64,000 bases of DNA, from positions 62,001 through 126,000 of the forward strand of contig NZ_JPMI01000220.1 in the NCBI RefSeq assembly GCF_000733295.1, written 5' to 3'. The translations under genes were made by a program, and so were the position numbers. The stretch comes from Archangium violaceum Cb vi76. Its GTDB lineage: Bacteria; Myxococcota; Myxococcia; Myxococcales; Myxococcaceae. Of the stretch, positions 18,692-27,649 are shown one piece after another. The number at the start of each line of letters is the position of its first letter. Position 1 is the first letter of the stretch. A model generated the notes under the pieces. That model made no database searches, was not told where the DNA came from, and saw nothing but the letters and a program-made list of their open reading frames with translations.

Positions 18692-20374
18692 TCACTTGGG
18701 ACGGACGCCCGAACGCTTCGCGTATTCGGACGCTTCCCATCGTTTCCTCAGACGGAGGGTCATCTCCCGGCGTACCTGCTCCCACTGCCGGGCATCCGTC
18801 TCCACTTCATAGCCCGAGCGGGTGAGCCGCCGCGCGGCCTCTCGGGCGAATGTCCGCTCCCCGAGCGACTCCAGCAGCCTCAGGTACTCGTAGTCCTCGA
18901 GCCCCTCGCGGATGCTCTTGAGGCGCAGGGAGACCACGGGCTGGTGGCGGGAGAAGCCCGGCCGGGCCGGAGTACCCGGGTAGAAGAGGGTGCCGTCGCC
19001 GTTGCCGCCGAACTCGAAGACGTCCTTCCACGGGTCCTTGGTGTTGTAGGCGAAGACGGTGTCGAAATAGAGCTCGCCATCCACGCCGGAGAGGAAGGCC
19101 AGCGGCCCCATGGCGCGGTTGAGCGGGGTGGGGTGGTCCACCATGTACGAGGCCCAGCCGCTGTAGACCTTCTCGGCGGCGGCGTCCGGAGTGGGCCCGC
19201 CGTTGCAGCCGTGTGAGTTGCAGCTCTGGTACCACCACACCTTCACGTGGGGGTCGAGCTTGCCGCGCAGCGTCTGGAGCGGGACGACGTTGCGGCACGT
19301 CTGGGGCCCGGGGCGGGGGAAGAAGCAGTTGAGTGTGGGCGCGAGGATGTCCGCCGAGCCACGCAGCGCGTCATCCAGGGGGGCGGTGACGAGCACCGGC
19401 ACGTCCTGTTTGGCCGCGCGCACGCGCAGGGCCTGGGTGCGGACGAGGGCCACGTCCTCGGGCTTGGGCTCGTCCTTGGCGTAGAAGAAGAGGCGGGCCT
19501 TCCAGCCCTTCTGGCGGAAGTGCTCGGCGAAGGCGCGGTAGTACGCGGACTTCTCGGCGTCGGTGCGGGCCGCCTTGCTGTCGCGCACGTCGGCGGTGGT
19601 GAAGCGGGCCCCCGAGTCCAGCGCGGAGCCCTCGAGGAAGGGCCCCAGCTCCGCGTCGTACGCGCTGAAGTCCACCACCGCCTTGCCGCCCTCGAAGCGC
19701 ACCGGCGGCGCTTCCATGCTCATGCCATGGGCGCTGACCCGGTGGGCCAGCAGGGCGCTCACGTAGTCGCGCAGCAGCGCGCGGGCCTCGGGAGACTCGG
19801 GCTTCAGCCCGTGTGCCTTGGAGATGCTGTAGAGCGAGATGCCGAAGCTGTTGGGCAGCGAGGACGTGGCGGGCAGGACGAAGGGCTGCACCTCCGCGGT
19901 GAAGGGGACGGGCGCCAGCGCCTTGCCACCGGCCTCCACGTGCAGCGCGCCCTGGTACGTGCCCGGCACCTGGGACTCCGGGGCACACAGCTCCACGTAG
20001 AGGACGTTGGGCGCTCCCTCCGGCCCTGGCGGGGACTCCACCGGCACCAACGCGTCCGGCCACAGCCCCGTGGCGCCCTGGGAGTTGGAGGGCGTCTTCA
20101 CGTCCAGGTACGCCTCGCGCCACACCGAGGCCTCCAGCGTCTTGCCCTCGGGCCCGCGCAGGGCCAGCCGCTTCACCTTCAGCCGCGCGCCGCCGGGCGG
20201 GAGCACCACCTGGGCGGCCTCGCACTCACCCCGCGCGAGGCTCAACCGGGCTTCCTTCTCTCCCTTCAGCTCGACGCCGGGCCGTACCTTCTCCAGCGCG
20301 GACACCACTCGAGGTTCGGGCGCCGCGGTCAGCATCTCCGCGAGCAGCCACCCCATCGCCCAACCCGCCCCCAT
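18692..20374 (-). CDS. DUF4091 (GH123-like) putative glycosidase
   Basis: A 560-residue protein starting at the ATG at 20374 behind a GGAGGGGGG site; longer in-frame starts run into the upstream DUF3108 gene. A beta-sandwich N-terminal region (about 20-165) resembles the accessory domain of such enzymes. A barrel-like part of DUF4091 follows, with an Asp-Glu pair in FFYAKDEPKPEDV (D301-E302), the pair that is catalytic in family GH123 hexosaminidases. WWYQSCNSHGCNGGP and a C-terminal SIREGLEDYEYLRLLE are also family hallmarks. The first residues are weakly hydrophobic (WAMGWLLAEMLTAAPEP) and may form a signal peptide. Flanked by two DUF3108 genes in the same direction, 29 and 28 bp away. Sugar specificity is unknown. 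Confidence 0.8.
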   Translation of the reverse strand: MGAGWAMGWLLAEMLTAAPEPRVVSALEKVRPGVELKGEKEARLSLARGECEAAQVVLPPGGARLKVKRLALRGPEGKTLEASVWREAYLDVKTPSNSQGATGLWPDALVPVESPPGPEGAPNVLYVELCAPESQVPGTYQGALHVEAGGKALAPVPFTAEVQPFVLPATSSLPNSFGISLYSISKAHGLKPESPEARALLRDYVSALLAHRVSAHGMSMEAPPVRFEGGKAVVDFSAYDAELGPFLEGSALDSGARFTTADVRDSKAARTDAEKSAYYRAFAEHFRQKGWKARLFFYAKDEPKPEDVALVRTQALRVRAAKQDVPVLVTAPLDDALRGSADILAPTLNCFFPRPGPQTCRNVVPLQTLRGKLDPHVKVWWYQSCNSHGCNGGPTPDAAAEKVYSGWASYMVDHPTPLNRAMGPLAFLSGVDGELYFDTVFAYNTKDPWKDVFEFGGNGDGTLFYPGTPARPGFSRHQPVVSLRLKSIREGLEDYEYLRLLESLGERTFAREAARRLTRSGYEVETDARQWEQVRREMTLRLRKRWEASEYAKRSGVRPK

Positions 20375-20403
20375 GTCGCCCCCCTCCGCGGCCCCCGGCC
20401 GCT

Positions 20404-21216
20404 CTAGGTTCCGTTCCGCGCCGTCGCCATGACGGACGCCATGATCTTCCCCTGCTGGTACTCCGTCAGCTCCGCCACGATCGAGCCCAGGGCGAGCTCC
20501 GCCTCGATGCGCACCGGCAGGCGGCGCGCGTCCGCGGTGAACCAGGCCACCATGTCGCGCTTGGAGGCCAGCTTGCCGGAGAACTCCGTGTACACGCGCA
20601 TGCGGAACACGTCCTGCTTGCCCAGCACCGTGTCCAGCGTCTCGCGGGCCTCCACCTTCGCCTTCATCTGGAAGGTCCTCGAGCCGGTGAAGACGGGGTA
20701 CGCGTACTCCTGCCCCACCTCCAACGCGCGGTTGCGCAACGCGAAGGTGGCCCCGGCCACGTCGAGCGTGCCCTCGGCCAGCTCGTGGATGGACTCGCGA
20801 GGCGTCTCGCCCTCCTTCTGCTTCACCACCTGGGCGGACTTGCCGTCCTCGGCCAGCTTCACGCGCACGCGGCGGCGCTTGTTGTTCTGGTCCTCGTGCA
20901 TGTCCGAGCCCAGCACCCGCTGCGCGCCGAAGTCCCAATAGGAGACGTATTTGTCCTTCACGGGCCACACGCCCGCGATGGCTTCCGACCTCGCCAACGA
21001 CACGATGGGCCAGACGTCCTTGCCCCACTGCTTCATGGGGGCGCCCACCGTCACCTGCGCCGAGCCCGCCGTCATTCCGAGGTACTGGATGCGGTAGCGC
21101 GCCTGCTCACCGGGACCGAAGGCGGACCGCGGCCCACCCTGGGCGAGGGCAGCCCCCGACAGCAGGAGGCTCAACAGCATCCCGGTGAACATTCCCTTGG
21201 ACTGCATGCGCATCAA
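20404..21216 (-). CDS. DUF3108 family exported protein (copy A)
   Basis: A 270-residue first gene of the minus-strand set. It has a signal peptide (MFTGMLLSLLLSGAALAQGG). The mature domain opens with FGPGEQARYRIQYLGMTAGSAQV and ends with WFTADARRLPVRIEAELALGSIVAEL. It aligns by eye with copy B downstream, sharing the start strands, the TLDVAGATFALR/MDVAGAIYMMR segment and the DARRLP motif. Some DUF3108 members sit near sugar or lipid metabolism genes, but no function is established. Several starts are possible within the first nine residues. No terminator separates it from the DUF4091 gene. Confidence 0.85.
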   Translation of the reverse strand: MMRMQSKGMFTGMLLSLLLSGAALAQGGPRSAFGPGEQARYRIQYLGMTAGSAQVTVGAPMKQWGKDVWPIVSLARSEAIAGVWPVKDKYVSYWDFGAQRVLGSDMHEDQNNKRRRVRVKLAEDGKSAQVVKQKEGETPRESIHELAEGTLDVAGATFALRNRALEVGQEYAYPVFTGSRTFQMKAKVEARETLDTVLGKQDVFRMRVYTEFSGKLASKRDMVAWFTADARRLPVRIEAELALGSIVAELTEYQQGKIMASVMATARNGT

Positions 21217-21501
21217 TGGCTCCTGGCAAGGTAGGCAGCCGCTGGCCGAGGTGCCAACCGCACCTCCAGTCGCGTTTCTCTGACTGCCTCCTCACGGACG
21301 AATCGCGGGGTGGCCCATTCAACCGCAGAATTCCACCCGGGTGTGCGCTGGTTCAGGGGCGGGGAGTTGCCGGTAGGACAGCATGCGGCCAGCCACGAGC
21401 CAGGGCCCGGGTGAGAGGGGGGAGCCCTTCCCCCGGCGAGGCTGCTAGCCTGAGCGGAGCCCGGCCGGCGTGGAGCCGGTGCCCGGCCCAGGAGGGACGC
21501 G

Positions 21502-21708
21502 ATGCCGCTGGACTACTACGAGGACGAGGACGAGAAGGACTCGGGCTCGAAAAACGGCCGTAAGGACTTCGACTGCCCCGAGTGCAACGCCAACAACCCG
21601 CTCGAGGAGGCGCTCGCGGACGGCCAGGAGTTGCTCTGCAACTATTGCGGCTGCGAGTTCTCCGTGAAGGCCCTGGACAACGGCCGCTTCAAGTTCAAGG
21701 AAGTGTGA
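21502..21708 (+). CDS. Small zinc-ribbon protein
   Basis: A 68-residue protein with an AGGAGGG ribosome-binding site 7 bp before the ATG. It has an acidic N-terminus (YYEDEDEKDSG) and then a four-cysteine zinc knuckle pair: CPEC at 25-28 and CNYCGC at 46-51. The spacing is that of zinc-ribbon folds found in small transcription or ribosome-associated factors. No other domain is present. It converges on yggS. The composition and strong ribosome-binding site make it a real gene; the partner is unknown. Confidence 0.8.
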   Translation: MPLDYYEDEDEKDSGSKNGRKDFDCPECNANNPLEEALADGQELLCNYCGCEFSVKALDNGRFKFKEV

Positions 21709-21741
21709 GCGGGCCGTGAGCCCCGGGCGGGGCCCTCGCGC

Positions 21742-22407
21742 TCAGGTGCGCTCGCCGAAGATGGCGGTGCCCACGCGCACCAGGGTGGCCCCTTCCTCGA
21801 TGGCCAGCTCGAAGTCGTGGGTGGTGCCCATGGACAGGCCCGTCAGCCCGTGCTGGCGGGCCAGCTCCCGGAGGGTGCGGAAGGAGCCCCGGGCCACCTG
21901 CTCGTCCTCGGTGGGCGGGGGCAGGGACATGAGGCCCTCCACCCGCAGCCCCGGCAGCGCGCGCACGGACTCCAGGAAGGGCCCGAGCGCCTCGGGGGCC
22001 AGCCCGCTCTTGCTGGCCTCGCCGCCCACGTTCACCTCCACGTAGCAGGGAATGGGCGAGTCCTGCCGGCGGCGCGACAGCTCCTGGGCCACCTCCAGCC
22101 TGTCCAACGCGTGGAAGGAGAGGGCGGCCTTCGCCACGTACTTCACCTTGTTCGTCTGCAGCGGCCCGATGGCGTGCCAGCGCAGGCCCTCCAGGTCCGC
22201 CAGCTCCGCGGCCTTGTCCCGCAGCTCCTGGGCGTAGTTCTCCCCGAAGTCGCGCTGGCCCGCCGCGTACGCCTCGCGGATGAGGGCCGCCGGCTTCAGC
22301 TTGGACACGGCCACCAGGGTGACGGAGCCGGGCTCCCGGCCCGCTCGGGCACACGCCGCGGCCACCCGGGCTCGAATCCCCTCCAACCGCTCGGCGACTC
22401 CGCTCAT
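21742..22407 (-). CDS. yggS: YggS/PLPBP-family pyridoxal phosphate homeostasis protein
   Basis: A 221-residue single-domain PLP-binding protein with the alanine-racemase N-terminal barrel. Seen: LVAVSKLKP with the PLP lysine at K36, [32 protein letters not shown] and the phosphate-binding [24 protein letters not shown] motif split near the end. It controls the free PLP level and has no enzymatic activity in studied homologues. Its start overlaps the maf stop by 4 bp (ATGA), so the two are translationally coupled. Length and motifs are standard. Confidence 0.95.
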   Translation of the reverse strand: MSGVAERLEGIRARVAAACARAGREPGSVTLVAVSKLKPAALIREAYAAGQRDFGENYAQELRDKAAELADLEGLRWHAIGPLQTNKVKYVAKAALSFHALDRLEVAQELSRRRQDSPIPCYVEVNVGGEASKSGLAPEALGPFLESVRALPGLRVEGLMSLPPPTEDEQVARGSFRTLRELARQHGLTGLSMGTTHDFELAIEEGATLVRVGTAIFGERT

Positions 22408-23027
22408 GGCTTGCTCCAGGGAAGGGGGACGCCGGCCCGGGCGAGCAGCTCCAGGGTCTCGCCGAGGGGCAGGCCGATGACGTTGGTGGGGCTGCCCTCG
22501 ATGCCCGCCACGAGGAAGCCGCCCTTGCCCTGGATGGCGTAGCCACCGGCCTTGTCCAGGGACTCGCCGGTGCTGGCGTACCAGGCGATCTCCCCCTCAC
22601 CCAGGGGGCGGAAGGTGACGCGGGTGCGGACCACCATGGAGTGCTCGCCAGGGTGCTCGCCGGGGTGCTCGCCCCCGGGGCCGGCGAGCGCCACGCCGGT
22701 CTGGACCTCGTGTGTCCTACCCGACAGACGGCGCATCATGTCGCGGACCTCGGCCGCGTCGTGGGGCTTGCCGAGCAGCTCGTCGCCGAGGACGACGGTG
22801 GTGTCGGCGGCCAATACCCAGGCTCCGGGAGTGCGGGTGGCCACCGTTCTGGCCTTTTCCCGGGCCAGCCTCAGCACGTAGGCTGTGGCGGCCTCGCCCT
22901 GGTGGGGGGTTTCGTCGATGTCCGCCGCGGACACGTCGAAAGCCAGTCCGAGCTGGCCGAGGAGCTCGCGCCGCCGCGGCGAAGCGGACGCGAGAACGAG
23001 CCGGGTTTGACCCACTGAAGTGTGCAT
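22404..23027 (-). CDS. maf: Maf-family nucleoside triphosphate pyrophosphatase
   Basis: A 207-residue house-cleaning enzyme that hydrolyses non-canonical or methylated nucleotides such as dTTP/UTP analogues. It starts at the ATG at 23027 ([23 protein letters not shown]). Signature segments: [50 protein letters not shown] and the late GYAIQGKGG. An unusual insert, [12 protein letters not shown], sits at about residue 125, encoded by a 12-bp tandem repeat. The start is divergent from the GGDEF gene, with a 46-bp gap. It forms a two-gene operon with yggS. Confidence 0.93.
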   Translation of the reverse strand: MHTSVGQTRLVLASASPRRRELLGQLGLAFDVSAADIDETPHQGEAATAYVLRLAREKARTVATRTPGAWVLAADTTVVLGDELLGKPHDAAEVRDMMRRLSGRTHEVQTGVALAGPGGEHPGEHPGEHSMVVRTRVTFRPLGEGEIAWYASTGESLDKAGGYAIQGKGGFLVAGIEGSPTNVIGLPLGETLELLARAGVPLPWSKP

Positions 23028-23073
23028 GTTACGGCTCGCCTCTAGCAGAACTGCGCCCTGGAGTGGACCCTGG

Positions 23074-24165
23074 ATGAATCCCGCGGACCTGCTCGCGGCC
23101 ATGACGCGCACGGTGGAGCAGTTGGCCGCCTACAACGACATCGCGAAGGCTCTGACCTCGACGCTCGAGTTGCGCGAGGTGCTGAACCTGATGATGGAGA
23201 AGGTGCGCGCCCTGCTCAGGCCCCGCAACTGGTCGCTGCTGTTGCAGGACGAGCGCACGGGCAAGCTCTACTTCGAGATCGCCGTGGGGGAGGGGGCGGA
23301 GGTGCTCAAGGGGCTGCAACTCTCCCCGGGAGAGGGCATCGCCGGGGCGGTCTTCTCCTCGGGGACGGCCCGGCTGGTGGAGGACGTGACGCGCGACCCG
23401 CTGTTCGCCTCCCGCTTCGATGAGGCCTCGGCCTTCCGCACCCGCTCCATCGTGGCGGTGCCGCTGATTGCCCGCGGGAGGGTGCTGGGGGTCATCGAGC
23501 TGGTGAACGGGGCGACGGACAGGCCCTTCACGCAGGAAGACCTGATGGCGCTGACGGCCATCTCGGACTTCGCGGCCATCGCCATCGAGAACGCGCGCAA
23601 CTTCCGGCGGGTGCAGGAGCTGACGATTACGGACGAGCACACGGGCGTGTACAACGCCCGGCACCTGCGGGCGCAGCTGGAGCACGAGGTCCGGCGCTCG
23701 CAGCGCTTCCACCACCCGGTGTCGCTCATCTTCCTGGACCTGGACCGCTTCAAGTCCATCAACGACGCGCACGGGCACCTGGTGGGCAGCGCGGTGCTCA
23801 AGGAGGTGGGCGAGCTGCTCGTCTCCTGCTGCCGGCAGTTGGACTACGTGTTCCGCTACGGCGGGGACGAGTTCGCCCTGCTGCTGGTGGAGACGGGCAC
23901 GGACGGGGCGATGACGAGCGCCACGCGCATCCGAGACACCTTCCGCAACCGGCGCTTCCAGGAGTCGGCGGGGTTGGACCTGCAGCTGACGGCGAGCCTG
24001 GGGGTGGCGACCTACCCGGAGCACGCGCTGTCGTCGGTGGACCTGGTGAGGGCGGCGGACTTCGCCATGTACGCGGCGAAGGCGCGGGGCCGGGACGACG
24101 TGTGCCTCGCGGTGCCCCACGCGGACCTGCCCGGGGGCGCGGCCATGATGCCCCGCAAGAAGTAG
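23074..24165 (+). CDS. GAF-GGDEF diguanylate cyclase
   Basis: A 363-residue soluble protein. Residues 18-175 form a GAF sensor domain ([53 protein letters not shown]). Residues 187-350 form a GGDEF cyclase ([28 protein letters not shown]). The active-site motif is intact as RYGGDEF (263-267). The RxxD inhibitory site is R254-D257, five residues upstream. It should therefore make c-di-GMP from two GTP and be product-inhibited. The GAF ligand is unknown; there is no membrane segment or receiver domain. The ATG at 23074 is preferred to the upstream GTG/TTG starts because it fits the domain start. A PilZ effector is encoded at 37865, not adjacent. Confidence 0.95.
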   Translation: MNPADLLAAMTRTVEQLAAYNDIAKALTSTLELREVLNLMMEKVRALLRPRNWSLLLQDERTGKLYFEIAVGEGAEVLKGLQLSPGEGIAGAVFSSGTARLVEDVTRDPLFASRFDEASAFRTRSIVAVPLIARGRVLGVIELVNGATDRPFTQEDLMALTAISDFAAIAIENARNFRRVQELTITDEHTGVYNARHLRAQLEHEVRRSQRFHHPVSLIFLDLDRFKSINDAHGHLVGSAVLKEVGELLVSCCRQLDYVFRYGGDEFALLLVETGTDGAMTSATRIRDTFRNRRFQESAGLDLQLTASLGVATYPEHALSSVDLVRAADFAMYAAKARGRDDVCLAVPHADLPGGAAMMPRKK

Positions 24166-24179
24166 GGCGGTGGCGCGCG

Positions 24180-24809
24180 TCAGTAGACGAAGCAGTCGAA
24201 CTGCTCGATGACCGCCCTGAGTTCTTCCGGGGTGGTCTCGAGCTTTTTCGCGACGGCGGGAGCGTACTTCGTCAGAGCCACTGTGGACGGCGGTTGGTTG
24301 TGCAACTCGTCCACGACGACACTGCCAAACAGACCGGGCCACTTGCCGCGACGTAGCTCTGGAGCCCGGCCGATGGGGTCCAGGAAGGTGAAGCAGGGCC
24401 ACCTGGGAAATCGCAGGGTGCGGGGGTCACACCCCATGAAGCGGCAGCCGTCCAGGCGGGCTTCGGAGAAGTCGCAGTCCTCGATGGAGCCCAGTTGGTA
24501 CTCCGGCCCCTTTCCGTACTCGGGCCAGTGCCCGAAGTCACATCCCGACAGCCGCCCCTTGAACTGGCAGCCCTTGAGTGAGGCTCTTATCCACTGCTGG
24601 TGGTTTTTCAGTTCCTGCTTCACCTCGAAGGTGCAGTCGGTGAACCGTACGTCGCGAATGAACAGGTTGCTGGCGGCCACCTTCAGCACCAGGGTGCAGT
24701 TCTTCAGCGTCAGATTGCGGCCCAGGAAGTAGAGGGTGCCTTTGTCCGTCAGTTCCAGCCGCTCGTGTTCCAACTGCGTGTTCTCGTAGAAAACCTTCTT
24801 GGCAATCAT
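24180..24809 (-). CDS. Putative immunity protein with pentapeptide-like repeats
   Basis: A 209-residue soluble protein directly downstream of the SitA-like toxin gene (11-bp gap), the position expected of a cognate immunity gene. Residues 30-130 show spaced hydrophobic/Cys-containing repeats of pentapeptide type: LTLKNCTLVLKV, VRFTDCTFEVK, ASLKGCQFKGRLSGCDF, IEDCDFSEARLDGCRF. These can form a right-handed beta-helix. The C-terminal about 60 residues are helical (EELRAVIEQFDCFVY). No signal peptide is present, so it stays in the cytoplasm, where the toxin tip would act. GC content is visibly lower than in neighbouring core genes. Assignment as an immunity protein rests on context, not on a recognised family. 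Confidence 0.65.
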   Translation of the reverse strand: MIAKKVFYENTQLEHERLELTDKGTLYFLGRNLTLKNCTLVLKVAASNLFIRDVRFTDCTFEVKQELKNHQQWIRASLKGCQFKGRLSGCDFGHWPEYGKGPEYQLGSIEDCDFSEARLDGCRFMGCDPRTLRFPRWPCFTFLDPIGRAPELRRGKWPGLFGSVVVDELHNQPPSTVALTKYAPAVAKKLETTPEELRAVIEQFDCFVY

Positions 24810-24820
24810 CCGCCGCCCTT

Positions 24821-26482
24821 TCAGAAGGTGAGCATCCGGAAGAACTCGCCCGCCATGCGCCGACCATGGTGCGCGAGGTTCGACGCCGTCCCGGAAAGAA
24901 TCTCGTACCGGCGGCCGTTCGCTGGGTCAATGACGTCGACGCCCTTGCTCAGGCTGAAGTCGTAGAGATGTCCAAGCTGGTCTTTCACCGTATTTTGCAC
25001 GAAGCGGCCCCGGGCCTCGCGCTCCAACAGGTGCGCCAGCCAGTATTTGCCCTTCTTGAGGGCCTCCTTGATTGCATCTCTCTCGTTGTCCGTGAGCCGA
25101 TGAGGCCCCCATTGCTGGGCCGCCTCGGTGACCGCCTTCTGGAGTCTGTCGCCCACCTCGTCCGTGACGGGGATGTCGTGGATGGACTTGCCACGAGGCA
25201 GGTGCCACCGCTGCCCATTGGGCAGAAGGACCTGCAGGTTTCCACCCCGGTGACGGATGGCGACAATGCCCGAGGAGCCGCCTCCAGAGGCCGTACCGCC
25301 ACCCCGCCCCTTCTTGAGCATCACCACTGCCAGGGGGCCGTGCGGGGTGGCCGCCACCGTCTCCACCGCCGCCACCGCTCGCGCCAGTGCGCCCTCCTGG
25401 GCCGCCAGGACTTCCACCCGCCCCAGCACCGCGGCGCCCCCCTGCGCCCGCCACTGCGCGCTCGCCAGCCCGTAGCCCGGTAGCTCGCGCACCCGCGCCG
25501 CTACCTCCCCCACTGTGCGACCGGTGAGCGCCCCCACTGCCAGAATCATCGCCCGCGCCGCGTCCGTGCCCAGCACCCGGGCGAAGCCCTCACCCGCCTC
25601 GCGCAACTCCGCGAAGGTGGTGGCCTCGTGCGCCCGGGTGGCCATGGCCGCCCAGCCGTCCATCAGTCCCCACAGCGTGTCCACGCCGAGCCACGCCACC
25701 AGCACGACGGACAGCCCGGCGGCCAGGAGCTTCGTCGTCGGCTCGGGCACCAGCCAGAGGGCCAGGTACGCCCCGAGCGTCCACATGCACGAGGCCACCA
25801 GCACCTGCGGGTCCAACTCCCGCCCCAGCGCCGCCTTCGTCTCCTCCAGTACCGAGCCAAACGCCATGGCCAGGGCCAGCGTGCGCCGGTCGTCCGTCTT
25901 GAGGTAGGGCCCGTCGTCCAACAGGCGCAGGCAGTCGCCCCCGCCTCGTCCCCAGGTGCACCACAGCAGGTACCTCTCGCGCAGGGCCTCGTCCGCCACG
26001 GGCTTCAACCGGCTGTCCTCGTCCTCGGGCACCAACGTGAGGACGCGGCCCTTATCCACCTCGGCCACCCACGTCCCACTCAACTGCTCCCACTCCGGGT
26101 GTTGCTCCACCTGGCCCTTGAGCCACTCGCGTGCGGCCTCGCGCGGGCTCTTGCCCTCGTGCTGCACCTGGTGGGAGATGTGCCGCAGGGCGCGCTGGAA
26201 GTCCGCCCGGCTCACCGGCACCGGCCGCGTGGTGCCACGGCCCGGCTCCACCACCGCCACCTCGTACACCACCGCGTCCACGAGCTCGGCGTCCGAGGCC
26301 GGGGTGCTTTCCTCCTGGGGAGCCGGTGGCGGGGTGAGCGACAGCGCGGCCCCCCGGCCCGAGAACATGCCGCCCGGCGGATGGCCCGTGGCACAGGCCG
26401 AGAAGAGCAACGGGACGAGCCACACCCACCAGCGGCGCGGAGGCCAGCCTGTCGGGTGGGAATGCTTCAGACGGGGGGACAT
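24821..26482 (-). CDS. SitA-like polymorphic toxin lipoprotein
   Basis: A 553-residue lipoprotein. The signal has a lipobox LFSAC with the lipidated Cys at 30. A Pro/Ala-rich linker follows, then a conserved middle part. A long hydrophobic segment at about 227-272 (ASCMWTLGAYLALWLVP, LLAAGLSVVLVAWLGVD) matches the arrangement I know from SitA swarm-inhibition toxins. Those are lipoproteins transferred between kin by TraAB-mediated outer membrane exchange. The C-terminal about 120 residues form a separate module ending in GVDVIDPANGRRYEILSG and HHGRRMAGEFFRMLTF, charged and nuclease-like in look (Asp...Glu spacing resembling PD-(D/E)xK), which is inference. A basic Gly/Ser linker (GGGTASGGGSSG) near residue 405 precedes it. 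The next gene is the likely immunity gene. The C-terminal half is less GC-rich. Confidence 0.75.
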   Translation of the reverse strand: MSPRLKHSHPTGWPPRRWWVWLVPLLFSACATGHPPGGMFSGRGAALSLTPPPAPQEESTPASDAELVDAVVYEVAVVEPGRGTTRPVPVSRADFQRALRHISHQVQHEGKSPREAAREWLKGQVEQHPEWEQLSGTWVAEVDKGRVLTLVPEDEDSRLKPVADEALRERYLLWCTWGRGGGDCLRLLDDGPYLKTDDRRTLALAMAFGSVLEETKAALGRELDPQVLVASCMWTLGAYLALWLVPEPTTKLLAAGLSVVLVAWLGVDTLWGLMDGWAAMATRAHEATTFAELREAGEGFARVLGTDAARAMILAVGALTGRTVGEVAARVRELPGYGLASAQWRAQGGAAVLGRVEVLAAQEGALARAVAAVETVAATPHGPLAVVMLKKGRGGGTASGGGSSGIVAIRHRGGNLQVLLPNGQRWHLPRGKSIHDIPVTDEVGDRLQKAVTEAAQQWGPHRLTDNERDAIKEALKKGKYWLAHLLEREARGRFVQNTVKDQLGHLYDFSLSKGVDVIDPANGRRYEILSGTASNLAHHGRRMAGEFFRMLTF

Positions 26483-26618
26483 GCCGCACCGCTCCCTCCA
26501 GCCGGGCCGGCTGGGGCCAGGGGTTTCCGGGAGTACACGGAAATGCGGAGGCGGCCGTCAAGCCATTGGGGTAGGGAGAATGCTGGAGGACGTAGCGGGT
26601 TGGCAGCGGACACGAGCA

Positions 26619-27560
26619 CTACGGGAAGGTGACTTTCCCCAGGGTGACGGTGCGCTTCTGCTCGGCGTCCCAGAGCGTGAGGGTGTACGTGCCCCGGGCC
26701 TCCGTCTCCGACGCGGGCACCTCCACCACCACGCGGCGAGCTGACTTCTGCTCGTCGGCGACGGCCTCGCGTGGAGGGACAGGCTCCGGCTGCCAGAGGG
26801 GCAATGGCTTCAACACCTCGCCCTTGGGCCCACGCAGCACCGCGCCCGCCGCCATCCACGGCAGCGTGCCGGGATTCTCCAGCCACACCTCCACCGCCAC
26901 CCGGCCCTCGGCGCGGTAGCTATAGACGTCACCCGGGCCCAGTGCGTTGCCCTTCGGCTTGGTGACGCTTTCCGACAGGTCCTTGAAGGCAATGCGCCCC
27001 TTTTCCAGCAACCCCGACGCCAGTACGCCCCGGAGCCCCTCGGGGGCGCCGCGCTCGGCGCGCAGTTGGTGCACCTCCTCCTGGCACTGCCGCGTCTCGG
27101 CCCGGGCCGCCTTCTCCCCCTCCTGGAAGGAGGCCACTGAGCGGGGCTGGCGAAACACCTTCACCTGCTGCATGCCCAGGGCCGGGTGGGCCAGCAGGAC
27201 GAAGGTGGCGCAGGCGGGGGCCGCGTCATCCGCGAAGCACGCCTCCACCTGGAAGCGCTCCCCGGCCGCCAGGTTCTCCGGGGGAGTCAGTGTGAAGCTG
27301 CGCTGGCCCACCGACACATCCGCGAAGCGCTCCCGCTCCTCCATCCGCACGGACTCTGGCCGGAGCGCCGTGTCGAAGCGCAGCGTGAGGGGCAGGTCCG
27401 GGCTGATGCACACCACGGGCGGCGTCGAGGGGGGCTCGGCTGACAGCACGAGCTGGGGACTCGCCGTTTCACACACGTCCGGTGAGGACGGCTCGGCAGC
27501 CTGGGGGGAGATGGCGAGGAGGGCCAGCGCGAGCAGGCCCACGGGGGACGCAAGGAGCAC
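26619..27560 (-). CDS. DUF2381 family exported protein
   Basis: A 313-residue protein from the GTG at 27560, ten bases after GGAGG. The longer in-frame extension is poor coding sequence. The signal peptide is LLASPVGLLALALLAISPQAAE. The mature part has a beta-rich N-terminal domain (SPDLPLTLRFDTALRPESV; FTLTPPENLAAGERFQVEA), a short helical bridge with a charged Glu/Arg stretch (KAARAETRQCQEEVHQLRAE), and a C-terminal beta domain (VAVEVWLENPGTLPW, then YTLTLWDAEQKRTVTLGKV). This matches the myxobacterial DUF2381 family, which is often encoded beside Ser/Thr kinases, as here. The role is unknown; a periplasmic sensor or partner of the kinase is a guess. It lies 89 bp after the kinase and 136 bp before the toxin gene. 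Confidence 0.85.
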   Translation of the reverse strand: MLLASPVGLLALALLAISPQAAEPSSPDVCETASPQLVLSAEPPSTPPVVCISPDLPLTLRFDTALRPESVRMEERERFADVSVGQRSFTLTPPENLAAGERFQVEACFADDAAPACATFVLLAHPALGMQQVKVFRQPRSVASFQEGEKAARAETRQCQEEVHQLRAERGAPEGLRGVLASGLLEKGRIAFKDLSESVTKPKGNALGPGDVYSYRAEGRVAVEVWLENPGTLPWMAAGAVLRGPKGEVLKPLPLWQPEPVPPREAVADEQKSARRVVVEVPASETEARGTYTLTLWDAEQKRTVTLGKVTFP

Positions 27561-27649
27561 GGGGAGACAACCTCCAGGGGAAGGCGAGGCGGGGTGACGG
27601 GAGGCGTTGGCCTCTACCACACCTCCCTGTTTCCGTGCCCCCCTGCGTC

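Noticed and set aside
22360-22400. TTCGA-like sequence suggesting a tRNA T-arm
   Set aside because: No matching acceptor, D or anticodon arms around it; it is inside yggS.
22641-22680. Short repeats resembling a CRISPR array
   Set aside because: They are a 12-bp in-frame tandem repeat in maf, without spacers.
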